Assembly (NCBI RefSeq): GCF_037095735.1
Contig: NZ_JBAWKD010000008.1
Location: 77,251-141,250 of the forward strand
Origin: Frigidibacter sp037095735
GTDB lineage: Bacteria; Pseudomonadota; Alphaproteobacteria; Rhodobacterales; Rhodobacteraceae
DNA length: 64,000 nt
Reading direction: 5' to 3'
Part shown: positions 1-6,901 of the stretch, in pieces
Layout of the letters: each line of letters starts with the position of its first letter
Position numbering within the stretch: position 1 is the first letter of the stretch
Position numbers and translations under genes: made by a program
The notes under the pieces: model-generated
Database searches by the model: none
What the model saw: the letters and a program-made list of their open reading frames with translations, nothing else
Told to the model about the DNA's origin: nothing

Positions 1-303
1 GAGATGCCCTCGCTTCAGGCGCTGCAGGCCGAGCTTGGCGGCGAGGATTTCGCGGTGCTGACCATCGCCACCGGGCGCAACCCGGTGCCCGCGATCGACC
101 GCTTCTTCGACGAGGTCGGCATCACCGACCTGCCGAAGCTGCGCGATCCGAAGCAGGCCTTCGCCCGCGAGATGGGCGTGCTGGGCCTGCCGGTGACCGT
201 GCTTCTGGACCGCGAGGGGCGCGAGGTCGCGCGGCTGACCGGTGACGCGGCCTGGGACGGGCCCGAGGCGAAGGCGCTGATCGCGACGCTGATCGCCGAC
301 TGA
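1..303 (+). CDS. TlpA-family thiol:disulfide oxidoreductase, C-terminal part
   Basis: This is the 3' end of a gene that begins before the window; the frame is open from base 1 and stops at 301-303. About 100 residues are visible. They match the C-terminal half of a TlpA/thioredoxin-fold protein: a peroxiredoxin-like strand ('DFAVLTIATGRN'), a helix, then 'GLPVTVLLDREGREV', which carries the cis-proline of the fold. The catalytic CxxC would lie upstream and is not visible, so redox activity cannot be confirmed. Relatives are periplasmic, membrane-tethered thiol reductants used in cytochrome c or oxidase maturation. It converges on the exopolysaccharide genes and is probably unrelated to them. 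Confidence 0.75.
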   Translation, partial: EMPSLQALQAELGGEDFAVLTIATGRNPVPAIDRFFDEVGITDLPKLRDPKQAFAREMGVLGLPVTVLLDREGREVARLTGDAAWDGPEAKALIATLIAD

Positions 304-479
304 CCAGTCCCGCGGCTGGCCCCTTGAAGCAGGCGTCGGCACCGCCGCCCCCGGCTCTGGTGAGGCGTCCGCGGCAAGGCGTCAGGTGCAGAATGCGCCG
401 CCCCGCTATCGGCCCGATCGGCAGGGACGATCGCGGACGACCTGCGCATCCTGCCCCGGCAGCACGGCAGGGCCGCTGT

Positions 480-1784
480 TCAGGCCGTCTGTACCGTCGC
501 ACGCGCGACCGGCACCTGCCGACGCGCCTGTTCGCGCAGGTTGACCCCCACCGCCATCAGTCCGGGCCAGAGCATGTAGGCCTCGATCTCGAGGTTCTCA
601 CCGAAGGACAGCAGCACCAGCGTCATCATCACTCCCAGCGGCAGCCGCCCTGCCGGGCCGCGCGCCGCCTCGGCCAGTGCATTCAGCACGGTCAGGACCA
701 TGGGCACCGCCAGCCCGAGGAAGCCCACCAGCCCCTTCACGAACAGAAGCCCCCACCAGCTGTGGTGGCTGCCGATCGGCATGTGCTCGACCACATGGCC
801 GCCGGGCTGGACGGTGCCATGACCGAACCAGAAGGCCTCGGCCCGCCAGCGCTCGCCCGCGATCCGCTGCAGCGTCTCGCGCACCCGGGTGCTGTCGGCC
901 CGCGCCCCCTTGAAGGCCGCCACCCCGTCCTGCAGCCCCTGCAGAAGCGCCGTCCCTAGCACCGCGAGCGAGGCAGAGACCGCCGCCATCGCCTGCCAGG
1001 CCCAGACCTGCGCCACCAACGGCATCGCCCGCGGCACCACCGTGCAGGCGACAAGTCCGACAAGCCCCATGCGCGATTTCGACAGCAGGATCATGATCAC
1101 CCCGCCCATCACCCCCGCGACCAGCCAGCGCCGGTTCCGTTCCTCGAGCGCGAAGACCACCATGATCACGCCCAGAAGCGCCGCGAAGGGCGACCAGGGC
1201 GCGTAGAACTGCCAGCGCGGGGTCCAGTTCGACGGGTCGTAGGTGAAGAAGTAGACGCTGAAGTACTCGGGCCCCGGCCCGCCGATGGCCTTCAGGGGCG
1301 AGGTGAAGATCTTTTCGGGCAGATGCAGGATCGGGGCCATGAACAGGATCGGCGTCAGGCAGCAGGTCCAGAGCCCGACCACGCATTGCCCGCGCACCAG
1401 GATCTCGCGCCGGATCGGCAGCACCGCGCCCGCCAGCACGAACAGCGGGATCAGAGCCCAGCCCTTGGCCCAGCCGATGGTCGACTTGATCGTGGCGCCC
1501 GTGCCAAGACCCCATTGCAGGTGTCCCACCCAGAGCGCGACCAGCAGGACCGACATCCCCGCGATCCAGATCCAGACCAGGGGCGGCACAGGACCCGTCG
1601 CCCGCAAGTCGCGCCGGATTGCCGGCCCGAGGTACAGCGACAGCGCCGCGAGCCCGCCCAGCGTCCAGCCCAGCACCGGCCCCGCGACATAAAGCGCGCC
1701 GATGAAATACAGCGGCCATGTCCAGACCTGCGTGCGCCAGACCAAGACTTCGGCCGGGTTGCGGGGGGCGATGCGGCCGCTCAT
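480..1784 (-). CDS. O-antigen ligase/Wzy-type polysaccharide polymerase
   Basis: The 434-residue protein is almost entirely hydrophobic, with roughly ten to twelve predicted membrane segments. A large loop in the C-terminal half contains 'FWFGHGTVQPGGHVVEH' followed by 'GSHHSWWGLLFVKG'. That layout, with a late periplasmic loop and the (G)SHHxxW motif, is typical of the WaaL/Wzy superfamily (Wzy_C). In this context the most likely role is polymerising undecaprenyl-linked repeat units in the inner membrane; ligase activity cannot be separated by sequence. Its start overlaps the stop of the Wzz-like gene by 4 nt, so the two are translationally coupled and probably share the promoter near the palindrome at 3409. 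Confidence 0.8.
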   Translation of the reverse strand: MSGRIAPRNPAEVLVWRTQVWTWPLYFIGALYVAGPVLGWTLGGLAALSLYLGPAIRRDLRATGPVPPLVWIWIAGMSVLLVALWVGHLQWGLGTGATIKSTIGWAKGWALIPLFVLAGAVLPIRREILVRGQCVVGLWTCCLTPILFMAPILHLPEKIFTSPLKAIGGPGPEYFSVYFFTYDPSNWTPRWQFYAPWSPFAALLGVIMVVFALEERNRRWLVAGVMGGVIMILLSKSRMGLVGLVACTVVPRAMPLVAQVWAWQAMAAVSASLAVLGTALLQGLQDGVAAFKGARADSTRVRETLQRIAGERWRAEAFWFGHGTVQPGGHVVEHMPIGSHHSWWGLLFVKGLVGFLGLAVPMVLTVLNALAEAARGPAGRLPLGVMMTLVLLSFGENLEIEAYMLWPGLMAVGVNLREQARRQVPVARATVQTA

Positions 1785-3313
1785 GCCGGCGCCCCCTCTG
1801 CGATCTCGTCCTGCGGTCCGGCCAGCAGCCGGCCGATCAGCGGGCGGCGCATCCAGGCCAGGAACAGCCCGCCGAACAGGAAGACCGTCGCCGCCCCGCC
1901 CGCCGCCAGCGCCAGCTTGCGCTTGGGCGACGAGGGCTCCTCGGGCAGCGAGGGGTCCTCGAGCACCTGCACCAGCGGATAGGAGGCATAGAGGTCGGCC
2001 TTCGAGGTCTTGCTGCGCGCCATGGCCGAGGCCAGCACCGCCTCGGCGACGCGGAAGTTGCGCTCGCCGTCCTCGAGCCGTGCCGCGGGTTCAATCAGCG
2101 CCAGAACCCGCGCCTGCATCTGCTGCCCGCGCAGGGTCAGCGCCGCCAGTTCGGCCGCCAGCCCGCTGCGCTCGCTGTCGGCGGTGACAAGCTCGCGCAG
2201 CAGCCCCGCGCGCTCGCCCGACTGGGTGAGGTCGAGCGCCGCGGCCTCGGCGGGCGGCAGGCCGGTCACCTGCGCGGCGTTCTCGGCAAGGCGGGCGCGG
2301 GCGGTGGCGAAGCGTTCCTCGGCGGCGCGGCGGGTCGGATGGCTGGGGCCGAAGCTGCCGCGTGCCGCCGACAGCGCGACGCCCGCGGCGGCCATGTCCT
2401 GCGCCAGCGCGGTATGGCCCGGATCGGCCTGCAGTTTCAGCACCGCCGCAGCCTCGGCCGGGGTCAGGCCCAGCGCCGCCTGCATCGCGGCCACCGTGCG
2501 GTCACGCTCGTCGCGCTGCCCCGACAGATCGGCGATGCGCACCTTCAGCGCGTCGCTGTCGCTGACCAGCGTGGCGTATTGCTGGGCCGAGATCAGGCCG
2601 GTCTCGCGCTGCAGCTTCGCCACCTCCTCGCGGGTGGCGGCGACGGTGCGGCGGTAATCCTCGATCGCGGTGCCCTCGCTGTCGGTGCGCTGGGTCTGCT
2701 CGTCATGGCGCAGGGCGTCGATCTCGGCGAAGAAGGCGGCCAGCAACGCCTCTCCCCGCGCCTGCGCGTCTTCGGGAGAATTTCCGGTAAGGCTCAGCCG
2801 GATCAGCCCTGTCTGGTCCACCAGCTCGATCCGCGGGCTGCCGAAGTCGCGCCGCCTCATGCCCATCCGGCGGCTGGCGGCATCCAGGATGCGGTCGGCG
2901 GCAATCAGGCGCTTGTAGGTCTCGGTCGGGCTGATGCTCGAGCTGGAGAAGGGCGAGGCCGCCGCGGAAGACGCCTGACCGATCTGGTCGAGGTTGACCG
3001 AGGCCTGCGCGCCCGACCCCGGCAGGATCAGCGAGATCTCGGAGGTGAAGCGTTCCTGCGCGGTGGCAAGGTAGCCCGCGATCGGCGCCCAGATCAGCGC
3101 AGCCCCCATCGCGAAGAAGCCGAAATAGCGCGGCAGGCGGCCAAGGTCGCCGGGCTTGCCGCCGCGCAGGAGCCGCAGGAAGGACAGGTGGCGCAGCGGC
3201 ATCCGGATCGGGCGGATCGCCGCCAGCACCGCGCGCAGGCGGCTGCGGCCGCGGGCGGCGGTCTGGGGGGCGGTCTGCGAGGCGGTCGGCGGGATCGGCT
3301 GCGCGTCTGACAT
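1781..3313 (-). CDS. Wzz/GumC-like polysaccharide chain-length determinant
   Basis: About 510 residues form the usual polysaccharide co-polymerase layout. A basic N-terminal cytoplasmic part leads to a first membrane segment ('YFGFFAMGAALIWAPIAGYL'). A long periplasmic region rich in Ala, Glu and Arg and predicted to be coiled coil follows. A second membrane segment lies near the C-terminus ('LALAAGGAATVFLFGGLFL') and is preceded by the proline-rich 'PSLPEEPSSPKRK'. No tyrosine-kinase domain follows, so this is a GumC-type protein without a fused BY-kinase, and no separate kinase is seen here. I chose the ATG at 3313 because GGAG lies 6-7 nt upstream; an in-frame ATG at 3334 is possible. The protein would set chain length and link the polymerase to the export channel. 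Confidence 0.82.
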   Translation of the reverse strand: MSDAQPIPPTASQTAPQTAARGRSRLRAVLAAIRPIRMPLRHLSFLRLLRGGKPGDLGRLPRYFGFFAMGAALIWAPIAGYLATAQERFTSEISLILPGSGAQASVNLDQIGQASSAAASPFSSSSISPTETYKRLIAADRILDAASRRMGMRRRDFGSPRIELVDQTGLIRLSLTGNSPEDAQARGEALLAAFFAEIDALRHDEQTQRTDSEGTAIEDYRRTVAATREEVAKLQRETGLISAQQYATLVSDSDALKVRIADLSGQRDERDRTVAAMQAALGLTPAEAAAVLKLQADPGHTALAQDMAAAGVALSAARGSFGPSHPTRRAAEERFATARARLAENAAQVTGLPPAEAAALDLTQSGERAGLLRELVTADSERSGLAAELAALTLRGQQMQARVLALIEPAARLEDGERNFRVAEAVLASAMARSKTSKADLYASYPLVQVLEDPSLPEEPSSPKRKLALAAGGAATVFLFGGLFLAWMRRPLIGRLLAGPQDEIAEGAPA

Positions 3314-3408
3314 GGCGTTGCTCCGGATTGCCATCCCTGCCTAGCATTCGTTGCGGGCGGCACGGGCAGCGCGGGCGGGTCGGAATCGTGCGCAGAGGAA
3401 GGGGCGCG

Positions 3409-3426
3409 CCTATCCCTTGGGATAGG
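3409..3426. promoter_or_regulatory. EPS-locus palindrome, copy 1 (perfect)
   Basis: CCTATCCCTTGGGATAGG is a perfect 8-2-8 inverted repeat. It lies 96 bp before the start codon of the Wzz-like gene on the minus strand. Three close relatives occur at 4577, 6243 and 10906, all with TT at the centre on the plus strand, and I found no other copy in the window. The 2-bp centre and the position suggest a NarL/LuxR-type regulator dimer site; the obvious candidate is the regulator encoded at 3786-4466. Confidence 0.65.
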
Positions 3427-3760
3427 GACCATACGGCGCTGCCTGAGCCCCCCGGCAGCGGCAGGACGCGGACGTCACCGGGGGCGGGACCGCCGGACCT
3501 CTTGGGGCGCTCAGGCGCGGCAGCAGATCACCGATCGGCGCGGGGGCCTCGGCGGGCGGCGGCCCGGTCTGCGGATCTGCGGGAAAATCGCTGAAGACGC
3601 CCGCGTCTCGCGGCAGAATCGCCCATGGACCGAAACCGGCTGGCCGCCCCTCATGGCACCTTGGATACCGGTTTCCGCCGCCGGATCCGCGTTCAGGCGC
3701 TGCAAGGCAAGGGGTTCGCCGCTGCCACGGGGAGCATCGCCCCCGGTCTCTCGCCCTGCG

Positions 3761-3783
3761 AAAGCGCCCCCGCGCGGGGGCGC
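3761..3783 (-). terminator. Terminator after the LuxR-type regulator gene
   Basis: An 8-bp GC stem (3764-3771 with 3776-3783, 4-nt loop) begins three bases beyond the regulator's stop codon. It is followed on the minus strand by TTT. The short T-run makes it a moderate intrinsic terminator. Confidence 0.6.
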
Positions 3784-3785
3784 GG

Positions 3786-4466
3786 TCAGAACAGGCCGGC
3801 CTCGCGCGCGATCATCGCGGCCTGGGTGCGGTTGTGGGCGTCGATCTTGCGGTAGAGCGTCTTGACATGCAGCTTCACCGTCGGCTCGGTCACGCCCAGA
3901 TCGCGGGCGATCTCTTTGTTCGACTTGCCGGCGACCAGCCCCTTCAGCGCCTCGAGCTCGCGCCGTGACAGGCGGCTGGCCAGCGGATTTGTCGCCTCGG
4001 CCTGGGCGGTGCGCAGGAAGTCGAGCGGTGCATATTGCTCGCCCATCGCCATGAAGCGCACGGCGTTGATCAGCGACTTCGCCGGCAGCGTCTTGGGCAG
4101 GTAGCCCGCCGCGCCAAGGCCCAGCGCCCGCTCGGCCATCTCGGGCGAGCCGGTGCCCGAGATCAGCGCCACGCGCTGGCCGCCCCGCAGCGCCATCACC
4201 TCCTGCAGGCTGTCGAGCCCGTTCATCCCCGGCATCATCACGTCGAGCAGCACGAGGTCGAAGACCGCGCCCGCCTCGATCCGGGCGACGGCCGAGGGCA
4301 GGTCCGGCGCGGTCTCGGTCTCGATCCCGCCCTCGCTTTCGAGGTAGAGCACCAACGCATCGCGCAGCAGGTCGTGGTCATCTGCGATTAGCACGCGCAG
4401 CGACGCCGCCGCGCGGCGCTCGGGCTGCAGGGTGCCTTCGGGGGCGATACGGGACTGTTCCAACAC
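3786..4466 (-). CDS. LuxR/NarL-type response regulator of the EPS locus
   Basis: An N-terminal receiver domain (acidic pair in 'LIADDHD', phospho-acceptor Asp in 'LVLLDVMMPGMNG', Lys in 'YLPKTL') is followed by a LuxR-type helix-turn-helix ('LSRRELEALKGLVAGKSNKE' onward). It should be a DNA-binding response regulator activated by phosphotransfer. The start is uncertain. GGAGG at 4471-4475 sits 4 nt before a GTG (4466) and 7 nt before a TTG (4463), whereas the upstream ATG at 4517 has no good ribosome-binding site and would add a low-complexity tail. The adjacent hybrid kinase ends in an Hpt domain and lacks a dedicated output protein, so this is its likely partner. One palindrome lies 111 bp upstream of its start, which suggests autoregulation. 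Confidence 0.88.
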   Translation of the reverse strand: MLEQSRIAPEGTLQPERRAAASLRVLIADDHDLLRDALVLYLESEGGIETETAPDLPSAVARIEAGAVFDLVLLDVMMPGMNGLDSLQEVMALRGGQRVALISGTGSPEMAERALGLGAAGYLPKTLPAKSLINAVRFMAMGEQYAPLDFLRTAQAEATNPLASRLSRRELEALKGLVAGKSNKEIARDLGVTEPTVKLHVKTLYRKIDAHNRTQAAMIAREAGLF

Positions 4467-4783
4467 TGTTCCTCCACAACCGGGGGCAGACCTCCATCCG
4501 CCCAGGCTCTCACTCACTCTACCGCGGGTCCTTACCCGAACGTTAAGGCAATTTGTGGGCGGTGGAGGATAGGCCCCCTATCCGTTCGGAGAGGGTCGCC
4601 GGCGCCGCAAGACGCGCCGCCCCCTCCGCCCGGGCCGGCACCGGACCCATCGCCCCGCAAGCCTCTCCCGCAGGAGAAGGCCGCGATCCCGCGGGGACCG
4701 CCGGCTCGCCTTGCGCGCCTTGGCGTCGAAGCGGGCGTTTGCGGCAGTCCTGAAGGCAGATCCACGCCATCGGAGGCCCTGCC
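4467..4783. other. Divergent intergenic region between regulator and priming transferase
   Basis: About 317 bp separate the regulator start (minus) from the glycosyltransferase fusion (plus). The region holds palindrome copy 2 at 4577-4594 and an extra inverted half-site at 4567-4573. No open frame here has a credible start or domain. It should contain promoters for both directions. Confidence 0.55.
4577..4594. promoter_or_regulatory. EPS-locus palindrome, copy 2
   Basis: CCTATCCGTTCGGAGAGG matches the 18-bp palindrome with a single arm mismatch (GAG instead of TAG). It lies 111 bp before the regulator start at 4466 and 190 bp before the glycosyltransferase start at 4784. A reversed half-site GGATAGG at 4567-4573 makes a second overlapping inverted arrangement with the left arm. 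Confidence 0.6.
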
Positions 4784-6220
4784 ATGACCGCCCACAACCA
4801 TCCCGACCTTGCCCTTGCCACCCCGGCGCTCGCGCCGTTCCTGCCCGCCGCCGCCAACGATGCCGCCGCCCCGCGCCGCCCGGTTGCCGTGCGCATCCCG
4901 GCGATCCGGCTCTTCGGGCTCGACCTCGCCGACATCACCCCGGACCGCGCGGTGGCCGAGCTGCTGGCCCCCGGTCGCCGTCGCGTGGCCTTCCTGAACG
5001 CCCATTGCGGCAACGTGATGGCCCGCGACCCCGACTATGCCGCGACGCTGGCCACCGCCGACATGGTGCTGCCCGACGGCATCGGGGTCGAGCTGGCCGC
5101 GCGGATGACCGGGCGACGCTTCACCGCAAACCTCAACGGCACCGACCTTGTCCCGCAGGTGATGGCAGAGGCGGCACGCCGCGGCCTGAGCGTCTTCCTG
5201 TTCGGCGCCGCCCCGGGCGTCGCGAGGGCCGCCGCCCAGCGCCTGGCCCGCGACACTCCGAACCTGCGCATCGCCGGCACCCGCGACGGCTACGAGGGCG
5301 CGCGCGACACCGCCGCCGCCATCGCCGAGATCAACGCCTCGGGTGCCGACATCCTGCTGGTCGCGATGGGCGTGCCGCTGCAGGACTGCTGGCTGGCCGA
5401 TCACGCCCACGAACTTTCCCCGCGCATCACCATGGGCGTCGGCGCGCTGTTCGACTTCCTGTCGGGCCGGGTCGCCCGCGCGCCGCTGGCGCTGCGCCGG
5501 ATGCACATGGAATGGTGCTGGCGACTGGCGCTGGAACCGCGGCGGCTGTTTGGCCGCTATGTCACCGGCAACGCCGCCTTCCTGATCCGCGCCGCCCGCG
5601 ACGCGCTGGCCTGCGGCGGCACGCTGGGCCTGAAGCGCCGCACGCTCGACCTTGCGCTGGCGGGCGGGGCGCTTTTGGCACTGGGGCCGCTGATGCTGCT
5701 GATCGCCGTCGCGATCCGCCTCGAATCGCCGGGGCCGGCGCTGTTCCGCCAGACCCGCATCGGCCGCGACGGGCGCCCCTTCACCGTCTTCAAGTTCCGC
5801 TCGATGTACCGTGATGCCGAGGCGCGGCGCGCGGCCCTGCTGGCGGGGTCGGACCGCGAGGGGATCTGCTTCAAGGCGCGCAACGATCCGCGCGTCACCC
5901 GCATGGGCCGGCTGCTGCGCCGCACGTCCTTGGACGAGCTGCCGCAGATCCTGAACATCCTGCGCGGCGAGATGTCGGTGGTCGGCCCCCGCCCCGCCCT
6001 GCCCGAAGAGGTCGCGGCCTATCCTGCCCGCGCCCGCGAACGCCTGGCCTGCCGCCCCGGCCTGACCGGGCTCTGGCAGGTCTCGGGCCGGGCCGAGCTG
6101 AGCTTCGAGCGGATGGTCGAGATGGACATCGCCCATGCGCGCTCGGCCTCGATCCTGCTGGATCTGGTGGTGATCGCGCTGACCTTCCGCGCGCTCTGGA
6201 CCGGGCGCGGCGCCTACTGA
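4784..6220 (+). CDS. WecG/TagA-type glycosyltransferase fused to undecaprenyl-phosphate sugar transferase
   Basis: Two families are joined in one 478-residue chain. Residues about 40-235 are a WecG/TagA/CpsF (GT26) domain, with 'FLNAHCGNVMARDPDY', 'LPDGIGVELAARMTG' and a 'GxGALFDFLSG' motif. Residues about 285-478 are a bacterial sugar transferase of the WbaP/ExoY type: a membrane segment 'ALLALGPLMLLIAVAIRLES', then 'GPALFRQTRIGRDGRPF', 'RTSLDELPQILNIL', 'VGPRPALPEE' and 'RPGLTGLWQVSGR'. The C-terminal part should load the first sugar phosphate onto undecaprenyl phosphate, and the N-terminal part should add a second sugar. GGAGG lies 7 nt before the ATG. It would commit precursor to the pathway, which makes its promoter a logical control point. 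Confidence 0.9.
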   Translation: MTAHNHPDLALATPALAPFLPAAANDAAAPRRPVAVRIPAIRLFGLDLADITPDRAVAELLAPGRRRVAFLNAHCGNVMARDPDYAATLATADMVLPDGIGVELAARMTGRRFTANLNGTDLVPQVMAEAARRGLSVFLFGAAPGVARAAAQRLARDTPNLRIAGTRDGYEGARDTAAAIAEINASGADILLVAMGVPLQDCWLADHAHELSPRITMGVGALFDFLSGRVARAPLALRRMHMEWCWRLALEPRRLFGRYVTGNAAFLIRAARDALACGGTLGLKRRTLDLALAGGALLALGPLMLLIAVAIRLESPGPALFRQTRIGRDGRPFTVFKFRSMYRDAEARRAALLAGSDREGICFKARNDPRVTRMGRLLRRTSLDELPQILNILRGEMSVVGPRPALPEEVAAYPARARERLACRPGLTGLWQVSGRAELSFERMVEMDIAHARSASILLDLVVIALTFRALWTGRGAY

Positions 6221-6242
6221 ATGCGCGCCCCGGTCCTCGCAG

Positions 6243-6260
6243 CCTATCCCTTCGGATAGG
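6243..6260. promoter_or_regulatory. EPS-locus palindrome, copy 3
   Basis: CCTATCCCTTCGGATAGG has 8-bp arms with one mismatch at the centre. It starts 22 bp after the glycosyltransferase stop and ends 77 bp before the ATG of the secreted SUOX-fold protein. This suggests that the sensor pair is controlled by the same regulator. Confidence 0.63.
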
Positions 6261-6336
6261 TCCGCCTATTCCGAAGCCCGCCCCTGCACACCCGCGCGCC
6301 ATGATATTGCCGGATCGACACGCCAAGACAGAGAGC

Positions 6337-6882
6337 ATGACCATGACCCGTTCCCTTTCCGGCCTTCTCTCGGCCACCGCCCTGACCCTGGGCCTTGCGC
6401 TGGCCACGCCTTTCGCCGCCGCGGCCGAGACGCTGCTGACCGCCGCCCAACCGCAGGGCCCGGTGCTCCTGACCGCTTCCGGCGCCATCGCCGGGCCCGA
6501 GGGCAAGCAGGTGGTCGAGCTGGATCAGGCGATGCTGGACGGCCTGCCGAAGGTGACGTTCACCACGACGACGATCTGGACCGAGGGCCCGCAGGAATTC
6601 ACCGGCGTCCCGCTGGGCGCGCTGCTGACCGCGCTGGGGGCCAAGGGCAAGACGCTCGCCGCCACGGCCGAGAACGACTACAGCATCGAGATCCCGATCG
6701 AGGACTGGCCGCAGGGGCTGGAACCCGTCGTCGCCTATGCGCGCAACGGCAAGGCGATGTCGATCCGCGACCGCGGGCCGCTCTGGATCGTGTATCCCTA
6801 TGACAGCGATGCCCGGCTGCGCACCGAAGTGATCTATTCGCGCAGCATCTGGCAGCTGAACCGCATCGAGGTCCGCCCCTGA
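6337..6882 (+). CDS. Secreted molybdopterin-fold (PruR-like) protein, probable partner of the adjacent kinase
   Basis: The 181-residue protein starts with a Sec signal peptide ('MTMTRSLSGLLSATALTLGL', cleavage near 'AAAA-ETL'). The rest looks like the oxidoreductase molybdopterin-binding (sulfite-oxidase) fold: 'EFTGVPLGALLTALGA', then 'ARNGKAMSIRDRGPLWIVYP' and 'RSIWQLNRIEV' at the end. There is no cysteine anywhere, so the molybdenum-ligating cysteine of true enzymes is missing and catalysis is unlikely. Known relatives include PruR of Agrobacterium tumefaciens, which binds pterins in the periplasm and controls a membrane signalling protein. Here the next gene, 19 nt on, is a membrane hybrid kinase. 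I infer that this protein senses a pterin-like ligand for that kinase. An upstream ATG at 6301 is less likely because the signal peptide starts at 6337. Confidence 0.78.
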   Translation: MTMTRSLSGLLSATALTLGLALATPFAAAAETLLTAAQPQGPVLLTASGAIAGPEGKQVVELDQAMLDGLPKVTFTTTTIWTEGPQEFTGVPLGALLTALGAKGKTLAATAENDYSIEIPIEDWPQGLEPVVAYARNGKAMSIRDRGPLWIVYPYDSDARLRTEVIYSRSIWQLNRIEVRP

Positions 6883-6901
6883 CCCGCAAAGGCCCCCGAG
6901 G

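Larger units (their letters stand above)
3314..3785. other. Intergenic region with EPS regulatory site, no gene supported
   Basis: This 472-bp stretch lies between the Wzz-like gene and the LuxR regulator gene, both on the minus strand. It contains the perfect palindrome at 3409-3426 about 96 bp before the Wzz-like start, and the regulator's terminator at 3761-3783. Short open frames exist here but have no ribosome-binding site, recognisable domain or convincing composition. The region probably holds the promoter of the wzz-wzy pair. Confidence 0.6.

Noticed and set aside
3625..3855. A 76-codon open frame on the plus strand upstream of the LuxR-type regulator's end
   Set aside because: It runs across the regulator's terminator and 3' end, with no ribosome-binding site and no recognisable sequence.
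4532..6136. A 534-codon open frame on the minus strand opposite the glycosyltransferase fusion
   Set aside because: It has low-complexity composition, no recognisable motif and no ribosome-binding site, while the plus strand encodes two conserved enzyme families.
6337..6882. A functional molybdenum enzyme
   Set aside because: The protein has the fold but no cysteine to ligate the metal, and no electron-transfer partner is nearby.
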